From positions 1 to 43,416 of the forward strand of contig CAMAXP010000040.1 in NCBI GenBank assembly GCA_945862265.1: a stretch of 43,416 nucleotides of DNA, given 5' to 3'. Position 1 is the stretch's first letter. The number at the start of each line of letters is the position of its first letter. The notes under the pieces were generated by a model, which ran no database searches, was not told the origin of the DNA, and was given only the letters and a program-made list of their open reading frames with translations. The DNA comes from Bordetella parapertussis. GTDB lineage: Bacteria > Pseudomonadota > Gammaproteobacteria > Burkholderiales > SG8-39. Below are positions 1-9,029 of the stretch, piece after piece. The position numbers were made by a program, and so were the translations under genes.

Positions 1-147
1 CTGACCACTGCAATCAAGGAGTACATCGATTTGCACAATAAAAATCCCAAGCCTTTCGTATGGACTGCCAAGGCCAATGACATCCTTGCCAAGGTCATTC
101 GCGCCAACAGCCGCTTAAGTTCCAAACAGAACGAAGCACTACACTAG
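1..147 (+). pseudogene. IS630-family transposase, C-terminal fragment (continues off the left edge)
   Basis: Frame 1 is open from the first base to a TAG at 145-147 and encodes the last 48 residues of a transposase. The segment IDLHNKNPKPFVWTAKA followed by NDILAKVIRAN is the characteristic C-terminal tail of IS630-type DDE transposases, in which an NP(K)PFxWT motif is followed by a short basic helix. The upstream part, including the DDE catalytic residues, lies outside the window, so it cannot be said whether the gene is intact. Its final codons overlap the 3' end of the convergent sacsin-like gene: that gene's stop codon at 139-141 lies inside the transposase frame. An IS end therefore probably lies at or just beyond this point. 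I could not identify the terminal inverted repeat. Family assignment is fairly secure; intactness is unknown. Confidence 0.75.
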
Positions 148-3100
148 CCAATCGGCCGCCGCCTGCGCGTCATCCCACGGTTTTGGCAAGACACCGCCGA
201 CAATCTCCACTCGCATCTGCCCACTGAGCAGCCGCGGTCGGTCACAGGCCAACAGTGCGCTCTTGAATCCCAATCCGAACTTGCCAGTCAAATTGTGACC
301 GACTGGCTTGTCCGATGAGGACAGGACCAGCATCTTCTGTAGATCGCGATGAAAGTCGCGGACCTCTGGGTTCCCGCCCCCACCGGCGCGGGCGTTGATT
401 AGTCGCCCCCAATGTGCAAAACGAACGCTTGCTGCGGTACTCCCGACCGAGAATTTCTGAACTGCCCTGGGCGGGGCGATTTCCGCAGCATTTGGGTCTG
501 CGACCTGTGACAATTCGACTACCGCATCGTCAGCATTCTGAAACATCTCGAAGGGAACGCTCTTCGCGTCGTATTGGTAGTCGCGCAGCTTTCGACGAAT
601 CGCATGCAAGGTTGCTTCTTGGGCCGGCATGTCGGTCTCAAGGGTCTCCTGCAACTCGTCCAGACGACCGCGCACTTCCAAACGTAGAGCGTCTACTTCG
701 TTACTGTCGGAGGGATCCGCAAATTCGGCCTCCTTGAGCCTTTGGCAGGCGCGGTCGTACTTGTCCAGGTCGCTCCGCAACCCCTCGTTATGGTGGTGAG
801 CACCCAACTGCCGCAGGTAGAAGGGCAAGTGCTCGAGGATCATTGCCCGCGCTACCGCAATTTCCAGCTGGTCGCTACGGCTGAGCTCCTTCCACAATGC
901 GCCCAGGTCGGGATGAGGCTGCTTATAGCACTTACGAAGCACGTATTCAGCCGTCCTTCGCAGAAGATCCGATAGCCGATCCGGTTCGAATGCAGCCGGT
1001 GAAATATTCCGCAACTGAAGAAGGACGGGTCTGCTTCCATCTCTCTGTTTTACTCCCCATCGAGGTTCGCCCACGACAATGGTGTCGAACGTGACGGCAA
1101 GGGGAACCTCCAGATCATTTCCCGCAATTCCAGTAACGCTTGCTACATCGGAGCTCACCAGTTGGACGCCAATGAGAAGAGATTCGAGCGCTTGCTCGGC
1201 GGTAAGCCCGATCGCCCTCTCCTCCGTTGACGGCCCGGTTCCGCGAGAGGATCCCACGAGCGATCGCTGTCTGGTTTGAAGTTCTATATACCGGATCCGC
1301 TCAAGGTCATTTTGGTGCGGTACCCACCAAGGGAGTTGCCCACGAATTCCATCGACGGATCGGCTTCCCAGCTCCTGTTGAGCAAGCGGCCGGACGTGTG
1401 GCCCGAACAGGCATAACAACGCACCGACGAGCTCCGGGCGAATCAGGACTCTCCATGATCGAAAGTAGGTAGCCAGAACGTCCGGTGCGGTTCGAACTGC
1501 TTCTTGCACCTCCGTCTCATCGACATGCGGTCTGTCGGACTCCGGATCTCCGGCTTCCACGATTGCGCCGCTTAGAAGCCGGGCGTGCGCGTCCGAGATG
1601 ACAAATCGGGTATTTACTCCAGCTGCACCGTGGCAGAGCTCCGTGGCCCTGCACCAGGTGCCGGAGGCTGAGCGCAAACGCAGTCGTGGCAATACCTCCT
1701 TCGCGTCATCGATGTTCCCTGCAAGAGCGGCCAGATACACGTCGAACGCACGGGCGGCGCCGTCATTCTCCACTGCGCGATCGGCCAGCGCTTGAAGCAC
1801 AGCTTCGGTAGATTCCCGAGAAATCGGCTTTCTAAGCTCCCTAAGCAATTGCTCTTGAATTTGTTCTGGGTTGAAGTGCCGCAGCGCGTCGGCGATGATT
1901 TGCCATGCTGGAAGCGCACGCGCTTGTCGCAGAGCGGGGGCGATTTGACCCAGTAGATTGTTGTCGATGATTTCAATTGCACCCACGAAGTAGTTCTTCG
2001 CCTCTCCCATCAAAAGCGACAATGCCGCCAGTCCCCTGTCCTCTTTTGAAAAATACTGGCTGCGTAGAGTTTCGAACGCTTCGTGGTTCAATACTCCAGG
2101 GTCGAGATCCAGTACCCCGGCATAGCAATAACCGGCTTCGGAGGCGAGGCGCTGAATGTGCTCTGCAAGCTCCGGGATATCGATAACGTCCGACGGTGCA
2201 ATCGCGCCTCCAGTGCGCAAAGGAAGCCATTGCACGGTACGCATGCGTTCTTCGGTAGGTGCGTCTGCGCCCATTCGCGAACGAAGTAAACCCGCGATTA
2301 ACCGCCAATAGCCGCTCGGAGCCGGTGCGGCCAGAGCGAGCCGGGCCAGGCTCGCGTGGTCGAGCAATTTCATCCAGCGCTTCTGCCTGCTCGCGACAGC
2401 CTCGTCGCTGCTCGGTTGAAAAATCTTGATGTCGATAGCAAGATCGGCAGGTATCGCCAGCCCGGAGTAAAGGAAACTGTCTTCTCCGAGGGAGGATGTG
2501 CCCCCGGCAAGGAGTGAATGAAAAGGCAGGGCGTGCCAGACTTCACGGTCGTCAACGACGCTTAATATTTCGGTCCGCTCCTCCTGGTCAAAAGTTTCGG
2601 ACTGGACGTGCGCCACTCCGACGCGAGCAATCTCCTGTACGACTTGAGCGGGTTCGATTTCTCGGATGCCCAGCGCGGTCCAGCCCGCTGGAGGGATCTC
2701 GCCTACAAGGTCGCGTGGGAGCACGTTCCACGCTTGTTTGCCAGTGACACCCGTAATCTGGCGCCACAGTTTTTCCCAAGCGGGGGATTGCTGATGACGG
2801 CCGACCCAAAGCGGTGATTCAATGTCCTCGAAATTGGCCGCACTGCCATGAAGCAAATAGCGCAGCCCGCGACGGGCAACATCGTCTCCTTGTGGGTCTC
2901 GCGCGACACGGCTGAGGGCCAAGCGGTGCATTTGGCTGCCAAGAGTCTTCGGCCGGGCGCCAAGAGCACGCAGCACCGTCGCCTCGTCGCTGGCCGATCC
3001 CAGACGATCGCCATCGCCAAGCAGGCCGGAAACAGTACCTGATGCGACGACGAGAACCATTTCGCCCGGTATCGTCATTGCAAGCGCAGGCGCTTTCCCA

Positions 3101-5388
3101 AGTCGCGAAGGAAGGGTAGTTCCTTGGCCGAACCCAAGCAGATTGCCGGCGCTGATCGCATCCTGCAGATTCGCGGGTGAGACAGCTATCTCGGCGCCGG
3201 AGCGCGCGTCGATCGCGGAAAGAATCCGTAGATTTCGATTTGTACGTAGAAAATGCGAGCGTGCGTCTGTATCGACGCCGCTTTCAAGAATCTCCGCGGC
3301 AGCAGCGAGCCACTGAGAAACCCGTACATCGCCGGTTGCGAGCGCGGCGATAGCCCGATCGATCGCACGTAGCCAAGCCAGGACGTCAGCGTCCGAAAGT
3401 TCGGCGCGTGCCGACTCAGCCGCATCGAGGTCTGCCGGCACGACTAGGGCAGAGGTTTCGCATGACCAAAGTACGGCGAAGATCTCGGGCGGCAGTGCGG
3501 CTTTTGCCTTTGCGTCCTTGGTACCGAGGGCGAGCCGCCGCTTGGGAACGACGAAACCGACGACCCGCGAAACCGCCGCGGCTCGTTGCCGTAGGCGTGA
3601 CAGCTCGTTCGCCCGGAATCCAGTGCGAAGTAGGCGGATCAGGGTGTCTTGAAGGGCACCTGTAGCCCTATATGGCGCTGCAGCCATCTCCAAGAACCGG
3701 CCCATGTATTCGAGAAGTTCATTCGAGGAGAGGGCTCCCTCAGCGTCTTTCCCAAGCGCGGTGAGTAGGTCGCTCTCCTCCCAGGCGCTGCTCGCGTTAG
3801 CGAGCCTGGGCGCGAGGCCGTCGATGAAGACACGGTCGGAACTTATGGCTGCCAGCCCCGGCAGACTCCGCCAAGGCCGGCCAGGGTCGCTCGCAGGCGG
3901 GGCGGGCAAGGTTCTGAGCACGCAATCGTGTGCTTGCACCAGAGTCCATCGGAGGCCTTCACGATCGATCTTCCTGACCCAAGCCACATCACGACAGATG
4001 CTCGAATGGAATGACGACAGGAAAGGGCGTGACGAACCACCGCTTCTCGCTACCGCGTCGCCGATGGATTTCGTCAGTTCACCCACTTCGTTGTCGGCAA
4101 GGCGATGGCTCTTGACATATTGCGCGAGCACGGGCAGCAAGAGGGGAAGCGTTACACCGTCTGCCAGCTCACGGTTCCAGCGCCGCCGCAGGCCACTTTC
4201 ATCGAATTGCTGTTCGGGCGTTTGATCCACCTCGAAGAGCCGCGAAAACTCGTGGATTCCACGCCTGCCCGCGTCCACAAAGAACTGGCCGTGCAGGACA
4301 ATGTGATAGTGCCGCGACGAGTCGGGAATTGCTGCCCGAAAGACGTGCGTCTCCTCGTCAAGCGGAAGAAATACCGCCCAGCGCAAGGTAAGGCCACCGC
4401 TTACCCCATCTTCGTGACCGATGAGCACTGACCCTTCGGCGTTAGATTTGTCCCGGGCTAGCCGTGGAAAGCCCTGCTCATCCCGGAAATAGCTTTTCGG
4501 CCAAGCGCCATGCTCCCTCAATCGTTCGAATACCGATTCCGCGCCGCTGCGATCACGCTTTTGTCCATGAAACTTGAGCACCGGTTTTTCGCCTTCGGTG
4601 ACGACCCCCGTAGAGCTTGCCTCTCGCGCGTCGCGCTCGAGGCGGCCCTCTGCGGAGATGGAAATCGACAGTGCCTTGCCCGTGCCCTCCAGCGGTCGGT
4701 AGTCGACCCTTTCGAGGTGACGCAGCAAAGGAAGGATGGCAGCTATGTCGGAAGTGAGGGCCTCTTCGGCGAGGAAACGTAGATCGGGTCCGCCCAGTTC
4801 GTCACCCGGGAAGCGATCGATGATCCCGCCTGTCGCGGCGCCGTCTGGTCTTTTTAGATGTTGCTTTCTCCGCAGCGGCACCCAAAGCAAGAAACCGCGC
4901 GCCGCATTGCCCGAGACTTTCGCCCCGACGCCGCGGAGGGCAGCCCAATCGGCAGGCTGATCCTTCTCCCAGTCTGGGTGCAGATTGCCCTCACCGCTAT
5001 TCCACGGATTGACAATCGCATTGTGTACTTCGCTTTCGTTCCAGGCGATGTAAAGGAAGGCCTCGCACAGGTGGAAGGCGCTCTTCATGCCTAAGCCGAA
5101 TTTCCCGATCGTGCCAGGCTCGCCCGCCTTTGAGTTCTCGGCGAAGGAAGTGATGGCTCTCTTATCCGTTTCACGGAAAGTGCCATCGTTGAACAGGTAG
5201 AGGCCCGGTCCAGTTAGGAGAGGGTGCGCAAGCGCCGCGAATCCTTCGTGAAGGCCGAACACTATCCGTCTCGCCTCTGAATCGTCGGCGTTCTGGATCA
5301 GCTCTTTTAGTATAGGAAAGCCGCTGCGGTAGCGATCCCGCAGGTTGTCCGAAATCAGGTTGATGATATTTGTTGTAAGGCCGGGCAT
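139..5388 (-). CDS. Sacsin-like protein with two GHKL (Hsp90-type) ATPase modules
   Basis: The product is 1749 residues, probably cytoplasmic; no signal peptide or membrane segment is visible. The N-terminus has a Bergerat-fold ATP site as in sacsin and Hsp90: N-box ELIQNADDS (E29, N33, D36), an NDG box at about 67-69, and the glycine-rich lid GKFGLGMKS at about 95-103. A long middle region of about 1450 residues has no motif I recognise. A second GHKL module starts near residue 1587, with N-box EMFQNADDA (E1614, N1618) and lid GKFGLGFKS (about 1702-1710). Only about 40 residues follow that lid, so the second module is shorter than a full GHKL domain, and the stop codon lies inside the adjacent transposase frame. 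I infer 3' truncation by the IS. The start is the ATG at 5388; no clear ribosome binding site precedes it. Bacterial homologues are large, mostly uncharacterised proteins; chaperone or defence roles are speculation here. Confidence 0.8.
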   Translation of the reverse strand: MPGLTTNIINLISDNLRDRYRSGFPILKELIQNADDSEARRIVFGLHEGFAALAHPLLTGPGLYLFNDGTFRETDKRAITSFAENSKAGEPGTIGKFGLGMKSAFHLCEAFLYIAWNESEVHNAIVNPWNSGEGNLHPDWEKDQPADWAALRGVGAKVSGNAARGFLLWVPLRRKQHLKRPDGAATGGIIDRFPGDELGGPDLRFLAEEALTSDIAAILPLLRHLERVDYRPLEGTGKALSISISAEGRLERDAREASSTGVVTEGEKPVLKFHGQKRDRSGAESVFERLREHGAWPKSYFRDEQGFPRLARDKSNAEGSVLIGHEDGVSGGLTLRWAVFLPLDEETHVFRAAIPDSSRHYHIVLHGQFFVDAGRRGIHEFSRLFEVDQTPEQQFDESGLRRRWNRELADGVTLPLLLPVLAQYVKSHRLADNEVGELTKSIGDAVARSGGSSRPFLSSFHSSICRDVAWVRKIDREGLRWTLVQAHDCVLRTLPAPPASDPGRPWRSLPGLAAISSDRVFIDGLAPRLANASSAWEESDLLTALGKDAEGALSSNELLEYMGRFLEMAAAPYRATGALQDTLIRLLRTGFRANELSRLRQRAAAVSRVVGFVVPKRRLALGTKDAKAKAALPPEIFAVLWSCETSALVVPADLDAAESARAELSDADVLAWLRAIDRAIAALATGDVRVSQWLAAAAEILESGVDTDARSHFLRTNRNLRILSAIDARSGAEIAVSPANLQDAISAGNLLGFGQGTTLPSRLGKAPALAMTIPGEMVLVVASGTVSGLLGDGDRLGSASDEATVLRALGARPKTLGSQMHRLALSRVARDPQGDDVARRGLRYLLHGSAANFEDIESPLWVGRHQQSPAWEKLWRQITGVTGKQAWNVLPRDLVGEIPPAGWTALGIREIEPAQVVQEIARVGVAHVQSETFDQEERTEILSVVDDREVWHALPFHSLLAGGTSSLGEDSFLYSGLAIPADLAIDIKIFQPSSDEAVASRQKRWMKLLDHASLARLALAAPAPSGYWRLIAGLLRSRMGADAPTEERMRTVQWLPLRTGGAIAPSDVIDIPELAEHIQRLASEAGYCYAGVLDLDPGVLNHEAFETLRSQYFSKEDRGLAALSLLMGEAKNYFVGAIEIIDNNLLGQIAPALRQARALPAWQIIADALRHFNPEQIQEQLLRELRKPISRESTEAVLQALADRAVENDGAARAFDVYLAALAGNIDDAKEVLPRLRLRSASGTWCRATELCHGAAGVNTRFVISDAHARLLSGAIVEAGDPESDRPHVDETEVQEAVRTAPDVLATYFRSWRVLIRPELVGALLCLFGPHVRPLAQQELGSRSVDGIRGQLPWWVPHQNDLERIRYIELQTRQRSLVGSSRGTGPSTEERAIGLTAEQALESLLIGVQLVSSDVASVTGIAGNDLEVPLAVTFDTIVVGEPRWGVKQRDGSRPVLLQLRNISPAAFEPDRLSDLLRRTAEYVLRKCYKQPHPDLGALWKELSRSDQLEIAVARAMILEHLPFYLRQLGAHHHNEGLRSDLDKYDRACQRLKEAEFADPSDSNEVDALRLEVRGRLDELQETLETDMPAQEATLHAIRRKLRDYQYDAKSVPFEMFQNADDAVVELSQVADPNAAEIAPPRAVQKFSVGSTAASVRFAHWGRLINARAGGGGNPEVRDFHRDLQKMLVLSSSDKPVGHNLTGKFGLGFKSALLACDRPRLLSGQMRVEIVGGVLPKPWDDAQAAADWLV

Positions 5389-5431
5389 ATCTGGCGATTT
5401 GAGCTTTTGAGGTTTTGTGGTGTCCGCCGTT

Positions 5432-5650
5432 TCAGCGCTTGGGCGTGTCGCGCAACTTGTAGCGGGACTCCAAAGGCAGGCTCACCGCATGAACCTTCGA
5501 ACATCCTTGCACCGAGAGAGTGAACGGGCTACCCAACGTAACGCTTCCGAAGATTGCGTAACCTTGCAATTCCTCGGTCAGAAACAACCCGCAATCCGGC
5601 AGCTGGGCGACTACCACTGCATCCAGTTCTACCAGCGAATCCGGTAGCAC
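5432..5650 (-). CDS. Small hypothetical protein (72 aa)
   Basis: An open frame starts at a GTG (5650) that overlaps the end of the 100-residue frame upstream, and it ends 43 bases before the sacsin-like start. The product is mixed hydrophobic and polar with two cysteines and a basic tail. I recognise no family. The order of three small frames followed by the sacsin-like gene, all on the same strand, could be an operon. However, no good ribosome binding site is visible, and the end of the 100-residue frame may be a frameshifted continuation of this one. It could also be decayed accessory DNA. Confidence 0.3.
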   Translation of the reverse strand: MLPDSLVELDAVVVAQLPDCGLFLTEELQGYAIFGSVTLGSPFTLSVQGCSKVHAVSLPLESRYKLRDTPKR

Positions 5651-5931
5651 TCTTCTATTTTCTGTGCGTGGCGCAGCAGTTCTTTACATTCCTGGGGCGG
5701 TTTCGCCGCGAAGCAACTGACCGTGCGCTTCGCGGCCTCCTGTGCCATGAGTCGTTTCCCGCCGATGCGCTTGCGGTTGGTGTAGCACTCGGGCAGCAAC
5801 TGCGTGCTCGTCTGGCGCGGCCGCGCGACCCATGCAAGCGCCCGTGGGCACTTTGTAGCCGCGGATTCGTCTTGTGTGTACGGCGGATCGTTGGCTTCAA
5901 CCAGGACGAGTGCGGTCATGCGCTTCGTCAC
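5629..5931 (-). CDS. Small hypothetical protein (100 aa)
   Basis: This frame starts at GTG 5931 (alternatively ATG 5919). Its start overlaps the end of the 59-residue frame and its end overlaps the start of the 72-residue frame, as in a translationally coupled series. It has four cysteines and is rich in Lys, Arg and Gln. No domain is recognised. The overlapping chain could equally be one ancestral gene broken by frameshifts, so real expression is uncertain. Confidence 0.3.
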   Translation of the reverse strand: MTKRMTALVLVEANDPPYTQDESAATKCPRALAWVARPRQTSTQLLPECYTNRKRIGGKRLMAQEAAKRTVSCFAAKPPQECKELLRHAQKIEECYRIRW

Positions 5932-6076
5932 GGGTAAGGTAGGGCTCGCCGGGTTTCTTGAGCTTCACCGGCCTTTGCGCGAGGAATCCGCACATTGATT
6001 CCTCATATGCGCGGGATTCCCGCATGCGATCGGTCAGTAGTTTCCTTACAAAGCGCGAGAGGTTGAAGATACTCAT
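5897..6076 (-). CDS. Small hypothetical protein (59 aa)
   Basis: ATG at 6076, TGA at 5899-5897. The product begins MSIFNLSRFVRKLLTDR and is basic and probably helical, with the conserved-looking piece LKKPGEPYLTRDEAH near its end. It is the first frame of the leftward series leading to the sacsin-like gene. I do not recognise a family. The well-formed amphipathic N-terminus makes it the most protein-like of the three small frames, but there is no functional evidence. Confidence 0.35.
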   Translation of the reverse strand: MSIFNLSRFVRKLLTDRMRESRAYEESMCGFLAQRPVKLKKPGEPYLTRDEAHDRTRPG

Positions 6077-6094
6077 GGCAATGGGCCTCGGATA

Positions 6095-6138
6095 CTGACC
6101 AAATCAATATAACACTGAACCCGTGTGGTTTTGGTCAG
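6095..6138. repeat. Inverted repeat CTGACCAAA / TTTGGTCAG
   Basis: Perfect 9-base arms at 6095-6103 and 6130-6138 are separated by 26 bases. The right arm contains the stop codon of the molybdenum hydroxylase large subunit (6135-6137). It could be a weak terminator for that operon, an operator for the small leftward genes, or a boundary scar of the accessory stretch. There is no U-tract, so a classical intrinsic terminator is unlikely. Confidence 0.35.
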
Positions 6139-8525
6139 GCCTTGCCCAGCGCCTCAAGCACCCGCTCCGGCGTGAATGGCATCGTCGTCACCCGCGCGCC
6201 AAACGGCGCCAGCGCATCATTGATCGCATTCATGACTGCGCCCGGCGCCCCGGCCGTGCCGGCTTCGCCCACCCCCTTCGCGCCCAGCTCGGAGCTCTTC
6301 GTCGGCGACTCCACGTGGCCGCAGACGATGTCCGGCATCTCGCCGGACATGGGCACCAGGTAATCGGCCATCGAGGCGTTCTGCAGCTGGCCGTCCTCCG
6401 AGTAATGGCATTCCTCGAAGAGCGCTGCGCCTATGCCCTGCACCACGCCGCCACGGATCTGCTCATCCACCAGCATCGGGTTGATCACCGTGCCGCAGTC
6501 TTCCACGCACCAGTGCTTGAGCAGCTTCACGAACCCGGTATCCGGATCGACCTCGACCAGCGAGGCCTGGATGCCGTTGGTGAACGTGAATGCGTAGTCG
6601 CGCGGGGTGTAGTGGCGCGTGACCATCAGCTCGGACTGGAATTTCGGCGGCAGCGTGTCCGGGCGGAAGTACGCCACCCGCCCGAGCTCGGCCAGCGTCA
6701 GCTTCGAGGCGCCGCTGGCGAGATCGATGACTTCGTTGTTGAGGATGTCGAGCGTGGACTTGTCCACCGACAGGATCGCCGCGGCGATGTCGAGGATGTT
6801 CGAGCGCAGCGCTTTGCCGGACTGCAGCACGGCCTCGCCCCCGATGCCCGCGCCGCGCGAGGCCCAGGTGCCGCCGCCGTACGGCGTGGTGCTCGTGTCG
6901 CCGGTGATCACCTTGACCTTGTCCATGGTCACGCCGACCGCCGTGGCCGCGATCTGCGCGAAGATCCCCTCGGTGCCCTGGCCCTGCTCGGTGACGCTTG
7001 AGAGTACCGTCAGCATGCCGGTGGGTTCCAGCCGCAGCGTCGCGCCGTCCTGGGCCGAGATGCGTGCCCCGCCCACGCCGTAGAAGGCGGGCGAGGGGTT
7101 GGTCACCTCGATCATCGCGGCGAGGCCGATGCCCCGGTAGATGCCTTTCTGCCTCAGGGCCACCTGTTCGGCGCGCAGCGCCTTGTAGTCCATCAGCGCG
7201 AGCAGCTTGTCCAGGCATTGGTGGTGCGACAGGATCTCGAACTTCATGCCGGCCGCGCCCGTGCAGGGGTAGGCGTCGTCGGGAATCATGTTCTTCCGCC
7301 GGAATTCGGCGGGGTCCATGCCGAGCTTTTGCGCGGCGAGGTCAACGATGCCCTCGGTCAGCGCCACCGCGATCGGGTGGCCGACCGCGCGGTACTGGCA
7401 GGTGACGTTCTTGTTGGTGAAGACGACGTTCAGCTTCGCCCGGTAGTGCTGGTGCTTGTAGGGGCCGCCGGTCAGGTTGACCACCTGGTTGCCCTCGATG
7501 CCGCTGGTGCGCGGGTAGACCGAGTAGGGGCCGATGGCCGTGAGGTCGTCGAGGTCGAAGGCGAGGATCTCGCCGGCCTTGGTGGCCGCCAGGCGCACCT
7601 TGACCTTGTGCTCCCGCGCATGGATGTCGGAGAGGAACGACTCCATCCGGTCCGCCACGAACTTGACCGGCCGGCGCAGCATGATCGACAGCGCGGCAGT
7701 GCACATCTCATCCGGGTACACATGCACCTTGATGCCGTAGGCGCCGCCGATGTCGCGGCAGATCACGCGCACGTTCGCTTCGGGCAGGTTCAGGTGCTTG
7801 GAGAAGATGTCCTGCATCATGTGCGGCGCCTGCGTGGCGTGGTGCACGGTGAGCGTGTGCTCGGCGGCGTTGTAGTCGGCGAGGATCGCCCGGCCCTCCA
7901 GGCACACGCCGGTGTGCCGGCCGAAGTTGAACTCTTCCTCGACCACCACGTCGGCCCTGGCGAAGGCGTCCTCCACCGCGCCGAAATCCACTTCGCGGTT
8001 GAAACAAATGTTGTCGCCCAGATCCGGGTGGATCACGTAGCTCCCGGCGAGCGCTTCCTGCATGTCGATCACCGCCGGCAGGGGCTCGTATTCGGCGACG
8101 ATCAGTTCGCAGGCGTCTTCGGCCTGCGCGCGAGTCTCGGCCACCACTGCCGCGACCGCCTCGCCCTGCGAGCAGGCGCGGTCGATGGCGATCGGGTGCT
8201 GTGGCGCGGATTTCAGGCCCTTGAGGTGTGAGAGCACGCCGACCCACGGCGTGCAGTACTCGGCCACGGCGCGGCCGTCCACGACGGCGATGACGCCCGG
8301 CGCCGTGCGCGCCTTCGAGAAATCCAGGCTCTTGATCATCGCGTGAGCATGCGGGCTGCGCAGGAACACGACGTTGGCGAGCCGCGGAAAGCGCAGGTCA
8401 TCGATGAACGACCCGCGCCCTTGCAGCAGGCGCTTGGCGTTGGCGCGCGGCTCGGACTTGCCGATGTAGCCGGCCTGCAACCGGGTCTTGGAATCCTTGA
8501 CGGGCAGTTCGTCGCGGGCGGTCAT
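6135..8525 (-). CDS. Molybdenum hydroxylase large subunit (xanthine dehydrogenase / CoxL family)
   Basis: This 796-residue subunit should bind molybdopterin cytosine dinucleotide and hydroxylate an organic substrate in the cytoplasm, passing electrons through the 2Fe-2S and FAD subunits encoded just upstream. Family features are the RDIGGAYG segment near 258-264 and KGVGEAGT near the C-terminus, where E754 is the expected catalytic glutamate. At the position of the diagnostic CO-dehydrogenase loop it has QYRAVGHP (about 377-384). That matches neither the AYxCSFR loop of true CO dehydrogenase nor the AYRGAGR loop of form II enzymes, so CO is not the expected substrate. The start ATG at 8525 overlaps the stop of the small subunit (ATGA), indicating translational coupling. 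Substrate unknown; an aromatic or N-heterocyclic compound is an inference from the family. Confidence 0.9.
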   Translation of the reverse strand: MTARDELPVKDSKTRLQAGYIGKSEPRANAKRLLQGRGSFIDDLRFPRLANVVFLRSPHAHAMIKSLDFSKARTAPGVIAVVDGRAVAEYCTPWVGVLSHLKGLKSAPQHPIAIDRACSQGEAVAAVVAETRAQAEDACELIVAEYEPLPAVIDMQEALAGSYVIHPDLGDNICFNREVDFGAVEDAFARADVVVEEEFNFGRHTGVCLEGRAILADYNAAEHTLTVHHATQAPHMMQDIFSKHLNLPEANVRVICRDIGGAYGIKVHVYPDEMCTAALSIMLRRPVKFVADRMESFLSDIHAREHKVKVRLAATKAGEILAFDLDDLTAIGPYSVYPRTSGIEGNQVVNLTGGPYKHQHYRAKLNVVFTNKNVTCQYRAVGHPIAVALTEGIVDLAAQKLGMDPAEFRRKNMIPDDAYPCTGAAGMKFEILSHHQCLDKLLALMDYKALRAEQVALRQKGIYRGIGLAAMIEVTNPSPAFYGVGGARISAQDGATLRLEPTGMLTVLSSVTEQGQGTEGIFAQIAATAVGVTMDKVKVITGDTSTTPYGGGTWASRGAGIGGEAVLQSGKALRSNILDIAAAILSVDKSTLDILNNEVIDLASGASKLTLAELGRVAYFRPDTLPPKFQSELMVTRHYTPRDYAFTFTNGIQASLVEVDPDTGFVKLLKHWCVEDCGTVINPMLVDEQIRGGVVQGIGAALFEECHYSEDGQLQNASMADYLVPMSGEMPDIVCGHVESPTKSSELGAKGVGEAGTAGAPGAVMNAINDALAPFGARVTTMPFTPERVLEALGKA

Positions 8526-9019
8526 TTCTGTGCTCCCTGGGTCTTGTCACCGCCGCGGCGCAGGACCAGCACCGTCTCGATCGCATCCACAATGGCCTGG
8601 TAGCCCGTGCAGCGGCAGTAGTTGCCTGAAAGGTGTTCGCGGATGCGTTCGCGCGTGGCGTCCGGCTCGGACTTCACGAGGTCGAGCGCCGCGACCAGCA
8701 TGCCCGGCGTGCAGTAGCCACACTGCAGGGCGTTGCGCTCGTGGAAGGCTTGTTGCAGCTGTGCCAGCTCGCCTGAGTCCGACAGGCCTTCGATGGTGTC
8801 GACGCTCTTGCCCTCGCACTGCACGGCCAGCGTCAGGCAGCCGCGCACGATGCTGCCGTCCACGCGCACCGTGCAGGCGCCGCAGACGCCGTGCTCGCAG
8901 CCGATGTGGGAGCCGGTCAGGCCCAGCGCATCGCGCAGGAAGTCGGTGAGGTGGGTGCGCGGCTCGACGGCGCGGGTGACCTTGGTGCCGTTGACGGTCA
9001 GGGTAAGGGTCGTGTCCAT
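8522..9019 (-). CDS. Molybdenum hydroxylase 2Fe-2S subunit (CoxS family)
   Basis: This 165-residue electron-transfer subunit has an N-terminal plant-type ferredoxin domain with cysteines C41, C46, C49 and C61 (motif GCEHGVCGACT). A helical C-terminal domain carries the second 2Fe-2S site with C100, C103, C135 and C137 (CGYC and CRC motifs). Length and cysteine spacing are normal for the family. The chosen start is the ATG at 9019, which begins MDTTLTLTVNG with GAAACCCC-type spacing after the previous gene. A longer reading frame upstream is out of register with the FAD-subunit gene and is only overlap. The gene sits between FAD and large subunits in the common order M-S-L, with a 10-base gap to the former and an ATGA overlap with the latter. 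Confidence 0.92.
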   Translation of the reverse strand: MDTTLTLTVNGTKVTRAVEPRTHLTDFLRDALGLTGSHIGCEHGVCGACTVRVDGSIVRGCLTLAVQCEGKSVDTIEGLSDSGELAQLQQAFHERNALQCGYCTPGMLVAALDLVKSEPDATRERIREHLSGNYCRCTGYQAIVDAIETVLVLRRGGDKTQGAQK

Positions 9020-9029
9020 GGGGTTTCCT

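Noticed and set aside
6123..7001. A 292-codon frame on the plus strand opposite the molybdenum hydroxylase large subunit
   Set aside because: Antisense shadow of a well-supported gene; Arg/His-rich low-complexity product.
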